Shown: positions 23,487 through 36,640 of the stretch, piece after piece | Position numbering within the stretch: the first letter of the stretch is position 1 | How the letters are laid out: the number at the start of each line of letters is the position of its first letter | Assembly: GCA_023055505.1 (NCBI GenBank) | Contig: JALIRH010000030.1 | Coordinates: 5,018,001-5,082,000 of the forward strand | Direction: 5' to 3' | DNA length: 64,000 bases | Origin: Callipepla californica brunnescens | Lineage: Eukaryota; Chordata; Aves; Galliformes; Odontophoridae | Translations under genes and position numbers: made by a program | Notes under the pieces: generated by a model | The model's database searches: none | Told to the model about the DNA's origin: nothing | The model's input: the letters and a program-made list of their open reading frames with translations, nothing else

Positions 23487-23488
23487 CT

Positions 23489-23613
23489 CATGGTTTTCTG
23501 ATTTTTGGTATTGGTATTCCACATCATAACATCATGTAGTGCATTAAGAGTTAATGAGTTAATACTCCAGCTCTATGGATCATTGATAATTCTGGGTATA
23601 CTTGCCTCAGAAC
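23489..23613 (+). mobile_element. LTR-like fragment at the 5' side of the ERV
   Basis: CATGGTTTTCTGATTTTTGG and the following core (TATTCCACATCATAACATC) match the segments at 5,157-5,290 and 63,702-63,826, and the LTR start at 40,840. The CR1 fragment runs straight into it, so the 5' edge may be truncated. Confidence 0.55.
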
Positions 23614-23617
23614 AAGC

Positions 23618-23785
23618 AAGATGCTTTCCAGTCCAAACTCAACAACCCTCAGTGTCAACAAGATTGTCTCCAATGTGAGGAAGATGCCCTCCAACCTGAA
23701 AGAGACGCTCTCCAGTCTGAATGAGACATCCTCCTGTCTGAACGGTACTCCTTCAGAACTGAGCGAGGTGCCTACCAGCCACAAT
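23618..23785 (+). repeat. Eight tandem 21-bp units in ERV leader or gag relic
   Basis: Eight imperfect units such as AAGATGCCCTCCAACCTGAAA follow one another without gap. In frame each gives a heptad (for example KMPSNLK, ETLSSLN), and the frame runs into the protease. The same 168 bases occur at 63,831-63,998. Confidence 0.75.
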
Positions 23786-24149
23786 AGCCCCTGCCCCTCA
23801 GCCAGGTGGGAGGAAAGGGATAATAGAGTGTATTGGACTGTGTTGATTCGATGGCCTGGCACATCAGAACCACAAAAATATAAGGCACTGGTGGACACTG
23901 GTGCACAGTATACTCTAATGTCCTCGAGTCGCCAAGGGACAGAATTAATCTATATTTCTGGGGTGACTGGGGTTTCCCAAGAGTTGACCAAGTTGGAGGC
24001 TGAAATAAGCCTCACTGGTAAAGACTGGCAAAATTTTGACAGTCCTATTGTGACTGGCCCAGGGGCTCCATGTATACTTGGTATTGATAAGCTCAGAAGG
24101 GGATATTTTAAGTATCTCAAATGGGGTATCGATGGGCTTTTGGAATAGC
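23786..24149 (+). pseudogene. ERV aspartic protease domain
   Basis: The frame from about 23,786 to the stop at 24,147-24,149 contains the retroviral protease signature LVDTGAQYTL, the flap-like ISGVTGVSQ and the C-terminal ILGIDKLRR. In the family this protease cuts the gag-pol polyprotein as a dimer. It matches the protease at 38,079-38,450. The frame ends just before RT at LLE. Confidence 0.85.
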
Positions 24150-24304
24150 TGCTGTGGACACAGATAACATTAAGCAGCGGACTGCTTTGCCTGGCCTGTC
24201 AGAAGATCCATCTCTTGTGGGGGTTGCTACAAGTGGAGAAGCAACAGGTCCCGATTGTTACAAAAACGATGCACAGATGACAGTACTGCACCAACAGGGA
24301 TTCC

Positions 24305-25010
24305 TTGCTCCCCATTCATAACTTGATCCATCAGCTAGAGAGCCAGGGAGTGATCAGCAAAACCCATTCACCGTTTAGCAGCCATAGGTGGCCAGTGCGT
24401 AAACCCAGTGGAGAATGGAGGCTGACAGTAGATGTCCGTGGCCTGAATGAAGTCACACCCCCACTGAGTGCTGCTGTGCCGGACATGCTTCAACTCCAGT
24501 ATGAACTGGAGTCAAAAGCAGCCAAGTGGTATGCCACCACTGACATTGCCAATGTCTTCTTTTCAATTCCCTTAGCCACAGAATGCAGGCCGCAGTTTGC
24601 CTTCACCTGGAGGGGAGTTCAGTACACCTGGAACCGTTTCCCCCAGGGGTGGAAGCACAGCCCAACCATTTGCCATGGGTTGATCCAAACTGCATTGGAA
24701 CAGGGCGGTGCTCCTGAGCATCTGCAGTACATGGATGACATTGTTGTGTGGGGCGATACAGCAGAGGAAGTTTTGGAAAAAGGAGAGCAGATTATCTAAA
24801 TTCTCCTATGAGCTGGCTTTGCTATCAAGCAAAGCAAAGTGAAAGGGCCTGCACAAGAAATCCAGTTCCTAGGCATAAAGTGTCAAGATGGACGTCATCA
24901 CATCCCAGGAGATGTGGTCGACAAAATCACCAGTATGTCTCCACCCACTAACAAGAAAGAGGCGCAGTCTTTTCTGGGTGTAGTGGGCTTTTGGAGAATG
25001 TAATTGGCAC
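24305..25010 (+). pseudogene. ERVL-like reverse transcriptase, broken
   Basis: The frame 24,305-24,799 has the fingers and palm of a retroviral RT: EWRLTVDVRGLNE, ATTDIANVFF with the first catalytic Asp, QGWKHSPTICHG, and QYMDDIVVWGD with the Y-x-D-D pair. A stop at 24,797 and frameshifts follow. The remaining part reads to GVVGFWRM at about 25,000, where it joins VIGTEMQLL-type sequence. Compared with the element at 36.6-38.0 kb, about 330 bases of the connection are missing at that joint. Confidence 0.85.
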
Positions 25011-25536
25011 TGAGACACAGCTTCTCCTGGCACCTCGACTGCCAGTGCTGAAATGGATGTTCATAGGAAAGTTTCCCTCCACCCATCATGCTACTGATGC
25101 CACTTGGAGTAAGTGGATTGCGCTGATTACACAGTGAACTCAGATGGAGAACCTCAGCCAGACAGGAATCCTAGAAGTGATCATGGACTGGCCTGAAAGC
25201 AAGAAATTTGGAACCAGTTCGTGAATGGTTAACAGTCACGTAGTTGCTCATGTGGCCAAGAGTCAAGCTGCTGAAAACAGAAAAATAACCATCACGTAGA
25301 TCGAGCTGCCAAAATTGATGTGGCTCAAATAGACATGGACTGGCAGAACAAAGGAGAGTTATTTTTACCTCAGTGTGCCCAAGAGACCTCAGGCTGTCAA
25401 GGAAATGATGTGACCTATAAGTGGGCTAGAGAACAAGGGAAGGATACAAGATGTATGGGAACTGTTGAATCACGGCCTGAACCACTGATTGATCACCTGA
25501 GGCAAGCCCTGAGTCAGCTGCAGGGGCACAACTGAG
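25011..25536 (+). pseudogene. ERV pol/3' remnants (tether, integrase N-terminus, terminal region)
   Basis: Pieces in order: APRLPVLKWMF (as at 36.8 kb), KKFGTSS, then RAAKIDVA and MDWQNKGELF, which is the approach to integrase, then CMGTVESRPEPLIDHL directly in front of the LTR. RNase H and the integrase core are absent, so this is a multiply deleted provirus. Confidence 0.7.
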
Positions 25537-25783
25537 TGTGAATGGAAGGGGTGGAGTTTGACTCCACCTCTCCCAAGACCCCAATTAAGGGCTGACCACC
25601 AGCAGGGGAGGATCTTTTGTTGGAGATCCCTCCCTACTGGAGTTATTGGCGAGCCTCTTCCATCATCAAGGTGAGCCATTTTCTTTTACTGTTTGTTTGT
25701 ATACCATCTACTTAAGCCTCCCAAAAATATACCACCTTTCGCACTATTTCCTTGAGTGCTTTCCTTGGGGTTATTTCCCTACA
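25537..25783 (+). mobile_element. ERV LTR (3'), 247 bp
   Basis: TGTGAATGGAAGGGGTGG to TTATTTCCCTACA. It matches the LTR at 9,212-9,460. It differs from the LTR-like sequence at the 5' side of this same element (23,489-23,613), which belongs to another LTR type. Confidence 0.8.
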
Positions 25784-26770
25784 CATGAGGATACATAAAA
25801 TGTATGAGTATACATACAAAGGGTTCAGTAAGCAGATCACTGTAGCCATGAGGAAACTCAGAGACCAGGTGTCACGCTCCAATATAAAGGAGGGAGACGA
25901 GGTTCTTTGATTATGTGTATACCCAATGGTGAGATTAAGACACAATGGGTCACATGTTAGCCCAAACAGTTTATTACAATTAGTGGTTGCTTAGGGATAT
26001 GGGGAAGGGAAGGTGAGCGATAGGAAAGGGATAAAAAGCAAGGAGTCTTGATAGAAAGCAAGAGAGATATAATCACCACCGTGGGCCCAATAAGGTTCAT
26101 AGTCTCAGGAACTCGTCTGGTCACCACGGGGGAGGGGAGATGGCAGCAAGCAGGCCTCAGGGTCCGTCTTCAGGAGTTCTCCTCAAAGATTTTTCTTTGG
26201 GAGTTCTTCTCCAGGATTTCTTCTCTTCTCCTCAAACCCTTGGTTCAGTGAAGGCATTTTATCCCCATTTCTCAGGAGTTTTTTCCTTTTCTCTTGGTTT
26301 GTGTGACATGTCTGGCCTAACAGATAAGCCAGCAGCGGATGTTGCCTTCATTGCCATGCAGGAGCATTGTTGTCTTTTTGTGGTGGTCAGCTTCTCCAAG
26401 CTGTACCCCCCAGAAAAGACAATGTGCCCCTATTTCTGCTTATCTTTACAAGCATAAACAGAGACAATGAGGCACCATAACACCCATCTGGATAACCAGC
26501 AGTTATCAGTCAGAGCCTTGTCACCAGAAAAGGCCTTACGAATCCAGCTTTGAGACAAAAGAAAGGAAAACATTTTCTGTCTTCCTCAGATCCTGATGAT
26601 GCTGAGGCAAGTTCCTTGGAGGCATCTAAACCAATTCAGGGTTGCTAAAAATATGTTGCCACTCTGCCATTAGCTCCTTGTGAGCAGACTCGGTCTATTG
26701 CATATTAGGCAGCTCTCTTTCGGTGAGATGAATCCCATCCTTCTACGTCCAACAATGCCACCTCAAATTA
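25784..26770 (-). mobile_element. Possible long LTR of another family
   Basis: On the minus strand, AATAAA at 25,975-25,970 is followed by about 100 bases and preceded by some 700 bases without ORF, which would fit R/U5 and a long U3. No PBS or partner LTR was found. The segment otherwise holds no gene. Confidence 0.3.
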
Positions 26771-27084
26771 ATCACTACAATGGAAGAAGGAAGGGTTTGT
26801 GAGACATGCAGGAGTGCAGGGCCAGTGCGTGGCCATCCTGATGAATGAAATACATCAAGAGCTTTCAGAGCCACCTCCACATTTGATTTTTCACCTCTGT
26901 CTAATGCATGCAATTTCCTGCTTCACCAGCCCTCACAAACAAACACCTCACTTCATGCCCTCCATGATCTCTTCAGTGACGGCTCTTGGCAGGGCCCGCT
27001 AACACCCTCACATACTTGGGCTGTGCTTCTGACTTCAGGTTTTTAAAGGCTTGCTCAAATGTTCAGGATCTGCAGTTCAGGAAC

Positions 27085-27475
27085 GTGGCCGTTCAGTTCC
27101 ACCTGTCACCAGTAGTTCTCACTAAACCATGTCCCTCAAGACAGCATCTAAATGTTCCTTGAACACCTCCAGGGTCATCGACTCCTCCCCAGGCAGCCCA
27201 TTCCAGTGCCTGAGCACTCTTTTGGAGAACTGTTTCCTATGTCTGGTCTGAGTCGCCCCTGGTCTAATTTGAAGCCATTCCCTTTCATCCTATCACTAGT
27301 TACATGACAGAAGGCTGAACCCCAGCTCACCACAGCCTCCCTTCAGGTAGTTATAGAGAGCAATAAGGTCTCCCCTGAGCCTCCTCTTCTCCAGACTTAA
27401 CAATCCCAGCTCCCTCAACTACTCCTCGTAAGGCCTGTGTTCAAGACCCCTCACCAGCTTTGTTGCCCTTGACAT
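27085..27475 (-). mobile_element. CR1 3'-end fragment in the right arm
   Basis: Inverted counterpart of 4,328-4,725 with the same stops and a few private substitutions. It was duplicated with the arm and did not insert independently. Confidence 0.7.
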
Positions 27476-28639
27476 TCCAGCGCCTTGATGTCTTTCTTGC
27501 AGTGAAGGGCCCAACGTTGAACACACTCATACTTGCTTTCCTCCTTGAAACTGTATGTGGGAGATTTCTTCTGGAAAAGTTCCCACCAGATATATCTTTT
27601 TTTGTCTTCTGTTTGTTTTTTTCACTGGATAAGTTTTACAGAGACACCAAGACATTGGTTTTTCCTGGTGTTCCAGACCTGTCTAAACAGAATTCAGAAG
27701 TTGGGTGCAGTTCACAAAAAAAGTCCCTCTTCTGTAATGTTTGCTCTCTTTTTGTACCTTCCTGTTAAATTCAGAATTTGTTTCTATGGTTTTTAACTTT
27801 GAAGATGAGTGTGCTGCTGGGCATTCAACCTGCAAAAGCTCCTCCAGGGACTTCAAAATGTTCTGTCAGCACTCTTACACAGCTGAACCTCGGGGTGTTG
27901 AGTTTGGCATGACACTTCATGAACAGTTTGATTGATATACAGAAGAATGATATAGGTGTGTTGTACCCTTATTTCTCCCAAGGAATGACTTTTGGTGTGT
28001 CTGAGGTAATTGTAGCTTTTATATGACTTCTGTCACTACAATTATGATGAATGATGGAAAAAATATATATCTCTATTTTTACTTGATTGTATGCAGGAAA
28101 TTGAAACCCTTCTCTAGGATAACTGATCAGACAATAAAGAATTTAAAGTTTTACTTATCTTCATAACCAAAAGTCTTCTCGGTGATCTCATCTGACATTG
28201 GGCACCTACTGTGTGCTTGCCCAAATATCTTTTCTCGTCAACAGAGAGAAATCATTTATCTACGCTCAGTTGCCTTGGCCTGCTTTGTCTGTCAACAGTG
28301 TCTTGCTACAGGTGGGCTCCCATACGTCCTGGGTCATAGTCCCCAATCCCACACATGGGCATGAGATACACCAGAGCATAGTGAAGGCAGCAGCCACATC
28401 TTTGTTGGTAACTGAATCAACTCCTGGGTCAAGATGATAGGCAATAATCAAAACAGATGTAGAAGAAAATCTCCGTGTAAAAGTTTTGTAATAAATAACT
28501 CTTTCTTTATGGCAGTTTTGGAGGTTGTCTCTGAGTCCTCATGATTAATTTTCCACTAGACATATTCACATAGCCGCAAAATAATGACATTTACGTTTGG
28601 TATAAATGCGGATTTTCACAACCATATTAAATATATTTG

Positions 28640-29600
28640 TATATGTTACAGTTGGAAGTGAGTCTCAGAGATCATCTAGACCAACATCCTGACTATTTCA
28701 GGACTAACCAAAAGTTAAAGGACATTATGTACGGCAATATCCAAATGTCTCTTAAACTCCAGATGTCATGGCACAGCAGCCTCTCAAGGAAGAATTTCCA
28801 GTATCTACATTATAGCAGTGTGTTGGAAGATGAAAGAGAAGTGCTGGGGGAACAGGCAGAAGTGACTACCAAACCACGCTCTCTCATCTTTGAAAGATCT
28901 TGGAGAATGGGAGAGGTGCTTGAAGACTGGAGGATAGCCAGTGGAACACCAGTCTTTAAAATGGGCAGGAAGGACAAGCCATGAAAATACACGATGATCA
29001 GCCTCGCCTCCGTCCCTGGAAAGGTGACGGAACAACTTGTTCTGGATGCCGTCTCCAAGCAATTGGAAGAGAAGAAGATCATTGGGAGTGGTCAGCACGG
29101 CATCCCCAAGGGGAAATCATGCTTGACCATCGTGGTGAAATTCTACCTAGTTATCAGTGGCTGGGCATATGAGTAGAGATTGGTGGATGTTGTGCTCCTG
29201 GACTTCAGAAAGGCTTTTGACACTGTCTCCCACAGCATCCTTGTAATGAGGCCCCAGGAAGCATGGGATAGTTGAATGGAGAGTGAGGTGGATTGAGAAC
29301 TGGCTGAGTGGCAGAGCTCAGACGGTTGTCATCAGCGGGGCAGAGTCTAGTTGGAGGCGTGTAGCTGGTGGTGTTCCTTAGAGGTTGGTGCTGCGTCTGC
29401 TCTTCTTCAGCATCTTCATCAGTGACGTGCATATAGGCACAGAGGGCACCATCAGAAAGTACAAAGCTGGGAGGAGTGGCTGCCATAGCAGAAAGCTGTG
29501 CCACCATTCTGTAAGGCTTGGACAGAGTGCGGAGTTGGGCAGAGTGGAACGTGGTGAGGTTCAACAAGAGCAAGCGTAGAGTCCTGCACCTGGGAAGAAA
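28640..29600 (+). mobile_element. Old CR1 reverse transcriptase fragment in the right arm
   Basis: Counterpart of 2,215-3,170. Frames read WRIASGTPVFKMGRK, SLASVPGKVTEQLVLDAVS, and FSIFISDVHIGTEG. This copy keeps slightly more reading frame (QHGIPKGKSCL) than the left arm, but is also broken. Confidence 0.75.
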
Positions 29601-31207
29601 TAATGGCACAAAACGATGAAAACACAAAATGGTCAGAACACTTCTTGGGGAATCCTGAAAGGAATGGGGAAACACATGAGCAATGCTGTAGGTCAGGAAT
29701 TAATTGAATGCAGCTGAAATGTAAATCATCCCACCTCTTGCCTCAGCAACTGTTTCCTGTTGCTGGGGATTCTTAAGCCTCCCAGCTGCTTGCTTCTTCC
29801 CCACGCATTTTCCTTGGAGCTGTGTGTTCCTCCAACCCTCAGGGCCCTGTTTTACCTCTCCTACACCACACCAGGCCTCTGCTCCCTGAGATGGAGGAAA
29901 CAGCGCTTTGCAGTACTGCAAGAATCATCTCCTTGCAGCTTGCTGGGGGGACTCAGGGATCCTACAGAGAAACTCACAGCTCCAGAGGATATGGGCAGGC
30001 TCCTGCTGGCTTCACCAGCTCACCAAAATCAACCTCCGCTTCCTGCAAACTGACCTCAGGAGCTTGAGCTGAGCCAGGCATATGTGGTGGCCGTTCTTCA
30101 GGAGGTCTTGTGGACACTTTCCCAAGGTCAAAGCAAAGGCCTTCAAGCTCAGAAAAGAGGCAAGCATGCACTGGAGAGCACTCTGAAACCTCTGTGCTGC
30201 GGGGATAAGCTGCTTGTGCACCCTGTGGGTTTGCACTGCCTTCTGCTCCCACCACCTCCTGAGACATGGGATGCTGCACTTAGGAGAAACAAGCTCCACT
30301 TTTATTAGATTTAGTGGAGCCTAGCAAAGCTTGGTGTCTCACAGCTGCTTTAAGCTCCTGAATAAACTTTTTGGAAGAGGAGTAGAAGCAGTGTGCAGCA
30401 CTGTGAGAAAGGATGACATTGCTTGCGTGAAAGAAATGCCTCCCTGTGATGAAAGCAGTGGACTGGAGACATCAGCAAAATCAAACTTCCTTGTACCATT
30501 CCACAAGTGGTCTTTTATTTTTAGAACAAAAAGCAAGACTACAGTGACAAAAGCTCCAGAACAACTCTCCTACTTTATTCACCCCCTTCCCCTTCAACTA
30601 CAGCTTATTTTCAGAAAACTTCCACAAGCCACATTACTGCTCTCCTGACCCTTCTATTTCATGCATCAGTGCACTCAGAAACTTTTAAGAGCAGAACATG
30701 CACACAGACACACAGAGAAACCAGACACAGCTGATGTTCCTTTGAAGATGGTTTCAAAATTCTGATTGCAGGAAGAGGAGAGGAGAGAAGCAGATATGGT
30801 GAGAGAATATATTTCCTTAGCAAGGAAAGGTGATCTGAAACTCCTGGGATAATTCCCTTCTGTAGAGGGTTTCAGCAAAGCCATCTCCCTTGTAAACTCT
30901 TCCTGCAAATGGGGCATTCCCATGAGAAATGAGAAGTCAGCCCTGAGAGAAATTCTTCCTGCAGCACAGACGCTTGCAGGGCATTCCCCTCACGAGCACT
31001 GGGCAACATTCAGTGTGGACAGAGCTCTGGATGAAGCTCTTCCTGCGGTGCTGGCATTTCTGTGGCCCCTGCCCTGAGTGGATCCCTTTCTACTCGATCA
31101 GGTTGGTGCAGTGGTTGGAGCTCTTCCTGCATTTCGTGCAAGGGAACTGTGTGGTTCATCACCACACACAGCCACAGTGGGTAACCAGGCTGTGGCTCTG
31201 GTTGAAG

Positions 31208-33042
<1,835 letters not shown>

Positions 33043-34485
33043 CTGCAAGGACATGGGAAATGTTAGCACAGCTGTTACTGAATGCAACAAACCCTGTCCA
33101 ACCCCTGCCCACCTTAGATCACCTGTACGGCACAGTCTGGGGGATGATCCCCTGCAGAGTAAGGCAATGAGCAACAGCACTCATAACACTCTGGCTAAAT
33201 GACAGTAATCATCACAAAGCTATCACAGTCTGGGGGGCTGAAAGAACTGACAGCTGAGAGTTGAACAGCGGGGGACTAAAGAGAAAGCATGACAAGGAGA
33301 CAGTCATCCCAACACAGAGAGCAGGTCGAGGTCACACCTTAGCAGAGATCCTTCACCCCCTTTTGTCCAGACACCTTGCAGATACTGATCTGCTGTAAGA
33401 GACTCATATGATTCTTTACACAAAAAGATGTGAAGGAGTCTGGCAATAGAAGTGGATACATGTCCTCCAAGGCTCCTTCTTTCTTTGGGTTCAGGAGCTG
33501 TGACAGAAAATGGGAGCGCTCTGAGCCTCATGACTCAATGGGATGGGCTCCTGTAGTTGTGTGTGTAATCCAATCACGAGGGTCACACAAGGAAGTAAGG
33601 GGAGAGGTGTTCCGTGCAAAATGCCAGGTTTGGAAGCTAAATATGAAAGAAAGTAAAACAGAAATAGACAGGAACAGGGAACAGAACCTAAATTTGAAAT
33701 CACATCTCTAACACTGTAGTAATTAATCATGGCCAAATAAAATAATAAAATAACTAAGCATTAACCATAGACATTCCATGAGACACCGTTCATCATCAGC
33801 CTCCTGGTGTCATGTCCTGGTGCCATCCAAGAGTCTCCTCAGATGTCTATCTCCTCACAGAGATGAGTACCACACAAAAGGGTGTTAATTGGCAGCTTGT
33901 CTCTCTTTCATTGTCCCCGGACATGCCCATCTGCTTGTCCCTTAGACAAAGGCTTTCACAACCCTTGGCCAGGACTAGCTTGGACAAGTTTGGACATGTT
34001 CATCAGCAGACTTTGAGGCAATGGGATAAAATAATAGTCTCTAACAGGGTATCCTTCTTGCGCCCGGCATGTGAGCACAAAGCTGAATAACCTTACCTGC
34101 CTTATCACCTCACTCTGGGTTACAGAGTTTGTTTCCGCAAGTCACTACGGCACGAGGTGGAAGATCTGAAATGAAAGCGTGCTCCACTGCGGTCCAGAGG
34201 GAGAACTGCAGTCCCAGCTGCGCTGTATCACAGAGGTACAAGCGGGCAGCAGAGCACGCTGACCTCCTGTGCTCACTTCCTCCCTGTCCCAGCTCCAAGC
34301 CCTTCGTGTGCCCCTCTCTGCCCAACCCGGGCTGCAACACGCCTGCAAAGTGTTCCTGCTGTCGTTGCAGCCCACCTGGCCCAGCAAAGCTGCCGTGCCG
34401 GGCAGCACATGGAGCCGGGACCAGGGTCCCACCCGGTGCTGCTGGCAGCGTGTGCTCCTCTGCACGAACCACGAAGGGCACCTAC
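33043..34485 (-). other. Presumed intron 1 of ZNF copy C
   Basis: Bounded by the acceptor before 33,042 and the donor after 34,486. It corresponds to 11,650-13,354 of copy B but is about 260 bases shorter. No gene is seen. Confidence 0.4.
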
Positions 34486-34760
34486 CTTGGGTGCAGAGCA
34501 GGCTGCTCCCAGCTCTGTTGCAGGCAACCGGGCTCCTTGGAGTCGCGCAGAGCACAGGATGCCGAGTGCCCTCAGCGCGGAGCTGGCCGCAGGACGGCCT
34601 TGGTGCACCTCCTGCCACCGCGGTGCTGCCCGGATGGCTTCCAGCCAGGCTCTGGCTGCTTCAGCACAGGCTCAGGTGCCACAGCGAGCACGCCCCGAGC
34701 CGGCTGCCAGGCCTCGGGCACTTTCACTGCTCATTCTCAGCTCACACCTGCTCCCGGGGA
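34486..34760 (-). promoter_or_regulatory. GC-rich probable promoter and first exon of ZNF copy C
   Basis: Mirror of 11,390-11,649, with the same donor (CCCAAG|GTAGGT) and CpG-rich composition. Long frames on both strands here match those over the copy B promoter because of duplication, not coding constraint. Confidence 0.4.
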
Positions 34761-35036
34761 CAGGAGGAGGGGAGGTAGGGGGCAGGGAGGAAACTACTAG
34801 TGCTGTGTTTTTTTAGCAATAGGGATTAATGCATTAGTTCAAGAACCGATATATTAGTTTAGCAAAAAGAATGCATATGTGATACTTCTAAAGCTTTCCA
34901 TTTCAGCTTTTGTGGGTGAACAGTCTTGTTTTCCCTCAGGAATTCTGCACTGGGAACATAACTGAATTTTATTTTCTGCCTCAATGGTTTTGCCTCACTA
35001 GAAGCAACAAAAGTTCCCCCATTTTGTTTGGGGGAA

Positions 35037-35140
35037 ATTGGTTATGACTCTCCCTGGAGGAATTTGGTGTACAACCATGCCTTGAGGGAGCTGGCAGACT
35101 CCATTACCTAGCAATGTGAGGAGGGACAATTGTCCATCAT
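35037..35140 (+). mobile_element. ERV internal fragment
   Basis: About 100 bases match the reverse complement of 9,550-9,650, the NLVYNHALRELADS region near an ERV 3' end. It is isolated from any LTR. The following 35,140-35,930 is pyrimidine-rich in part (CCCCCCCTCCCTCC, then TTTC/CTTTCC runs) and without a recognised gene; it may include leader sequence of the gag behind it. Confidence 0.65.
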
Positions 35141-35931
35141 AAAGTGTATTTAGATGAAAGTGTATTCAGACTGTTGTGATGGTTGCAGTTTACACCAGCC
35201 AAGATAGATGAAGACTGGAATGAGAAACAATTGTGTCACCCCCCCCTCCCTCCGTGGTCCACTCTTATTTTTTCATCATCCCTCTTTCAGTTCCCAGCAC
35301 TATCATCAACACCTATTATTTCCTGTCTCTACTCCTTGTCCTTTCTTGCCTTTGCTTTCTCCATTTCCTCTCTGTTCCCTCCTGTGCCTTCCTTGGCTTT
35401 TGCCTTTCCCTAGCCTCCCTCTCTTTATTTTTTCCCCCAAAGTTTCATCATTAAAAATGGCTCAGCACGCTTTGTTCTTCCACACACATGTCCTGTCTAT
35501 GAAAGACCCCATTCTACAATTTTATTTTGCCCTCTAATTGCTCCAACCAGTCTCAACTAATTATGGACTCTGGTGCCCCTGGTAAATACAAAAATCAAAT
35601 TTCAGTCTCCTCTCCAGCCCCAGAGGCTTCCAATGCTAACACTGGGATATTGGGTTTCCTAGATCTCTGCAGACAAGGACATTCTTGCTTCTAATGTTTT
35701 CCTGCCCAACCACCAGGTAACAGCATTTCACAACAGGAGTTTGCAGTGTCTCTGCCCCAGGGTATTTCTCTGAGCGCTCTGTGACCTGCCCAGGGAGGGA
35801 TCTTTTTTGACTTTTGCATGTTCCTCTCAGTAAACATGATCTGAGTATTTGCATTTGTTTGACTCCCACTGTTCATTTGGGATACTGTACCCTCTGTCTT
35901 TCCCCGTGTAGATCTTTCTGCATATTGAGAA

Positions 35932-36640
35932 ATGAGCGACAGTGTAGTCACAATGAAAGGTGAAGATGTGTTATTTGACCTTTTAGAAAAGCATGGTGCC
36001 AGACCCTCGTTAACAGGGGTAGACTGGGCACGGCAAACCTGCAGAGTGTTTCAGATTATACTAGTGTTCTGCAAAAGAATGCTCATACCCAAGCTGGAAA
36101 AGGAAAGGCATTTATTTGTGCAGCATTGGGTTCTGCTCTAGTTGCAGCCATAGAATTCCGTGACCAGCAGAGAACCAAACTAGAGAGTCACTGCAAGAGT
36201 TGGTTAAAACTCTACAGAAACAGATAGAGGAACTCAAAAGGGAATTAGAAAATGAAAAACATAATTCAGCCCTCTTACTAGAGACTCTAAAGGGTAACTG
36301 TAAGGATACCAGTGACAGTGTTACCCATAGTTTGCCTCAAGAAAAAATCTATCCTCTAGAAGAACTGGAAGGAATAATGGCAAGGCTAGACAAATTAGAG
36401 GCCTGTCCAGCTCAAATACGTCCTTTGATAAAAACTGAATATACCTTTGATAACAGTGAGGATCTAGACCCTCAAATGAATGTTAAGGAAATTCCATTTT
36501 CAGCCACTGAACTAGCTAAACTGAAAAGAGATTTTAGCCACTCTCCAAAAGAATCAGAAACGGAGTTTGTATGGAGAGTTAGTCTCAGTGGTGGAGACCA
36601 AATACTGTTAACTGAAAAGGAGGCTGAAGGTTATTGGAGG
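35932..36640 (+). pseudogene. Second-type gag relic with coiled coil
   Basis: Two frames (35,932-36,141 and 36,200-36,640) appear to be one gag split by a frameshift. The first starts MSDSVVTMKGEDVLFDLLEK. The second has a strong coiled coil (LQKQIEELKRELENEK) and then a FVWRVSLSGGDQILL segment followed by EAEGYW, which looks like a capsid N-terminal region. It is unlike the gag at 38,451-40,397 and so belongs to another ERV group. It ends abruptly where reverse-oriented pol begins. Confidence 0.55.

Larger units (their letters stand above)
20525..23870 (+). repeat. Direct repeat, left copy (right copy 60,734-64,000)
   Basis: From GATGATGATT onward the sequence matches the right end of the window with a shift of about 40,208-40,213 bases. 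The copy contains unassigned sequence, an LTR-like piece, a dead CR1 and the start of an ERV. By eye the copies are very similar with a few small indels. The match continues to the window end, so its true length is unknown. Confidence 0.9.

Noticed and set aside
26799..27002. Small plus-strand ORF near the right arm edge
   Set aside because: No domain and no conserved frame in the left arm counterpart.
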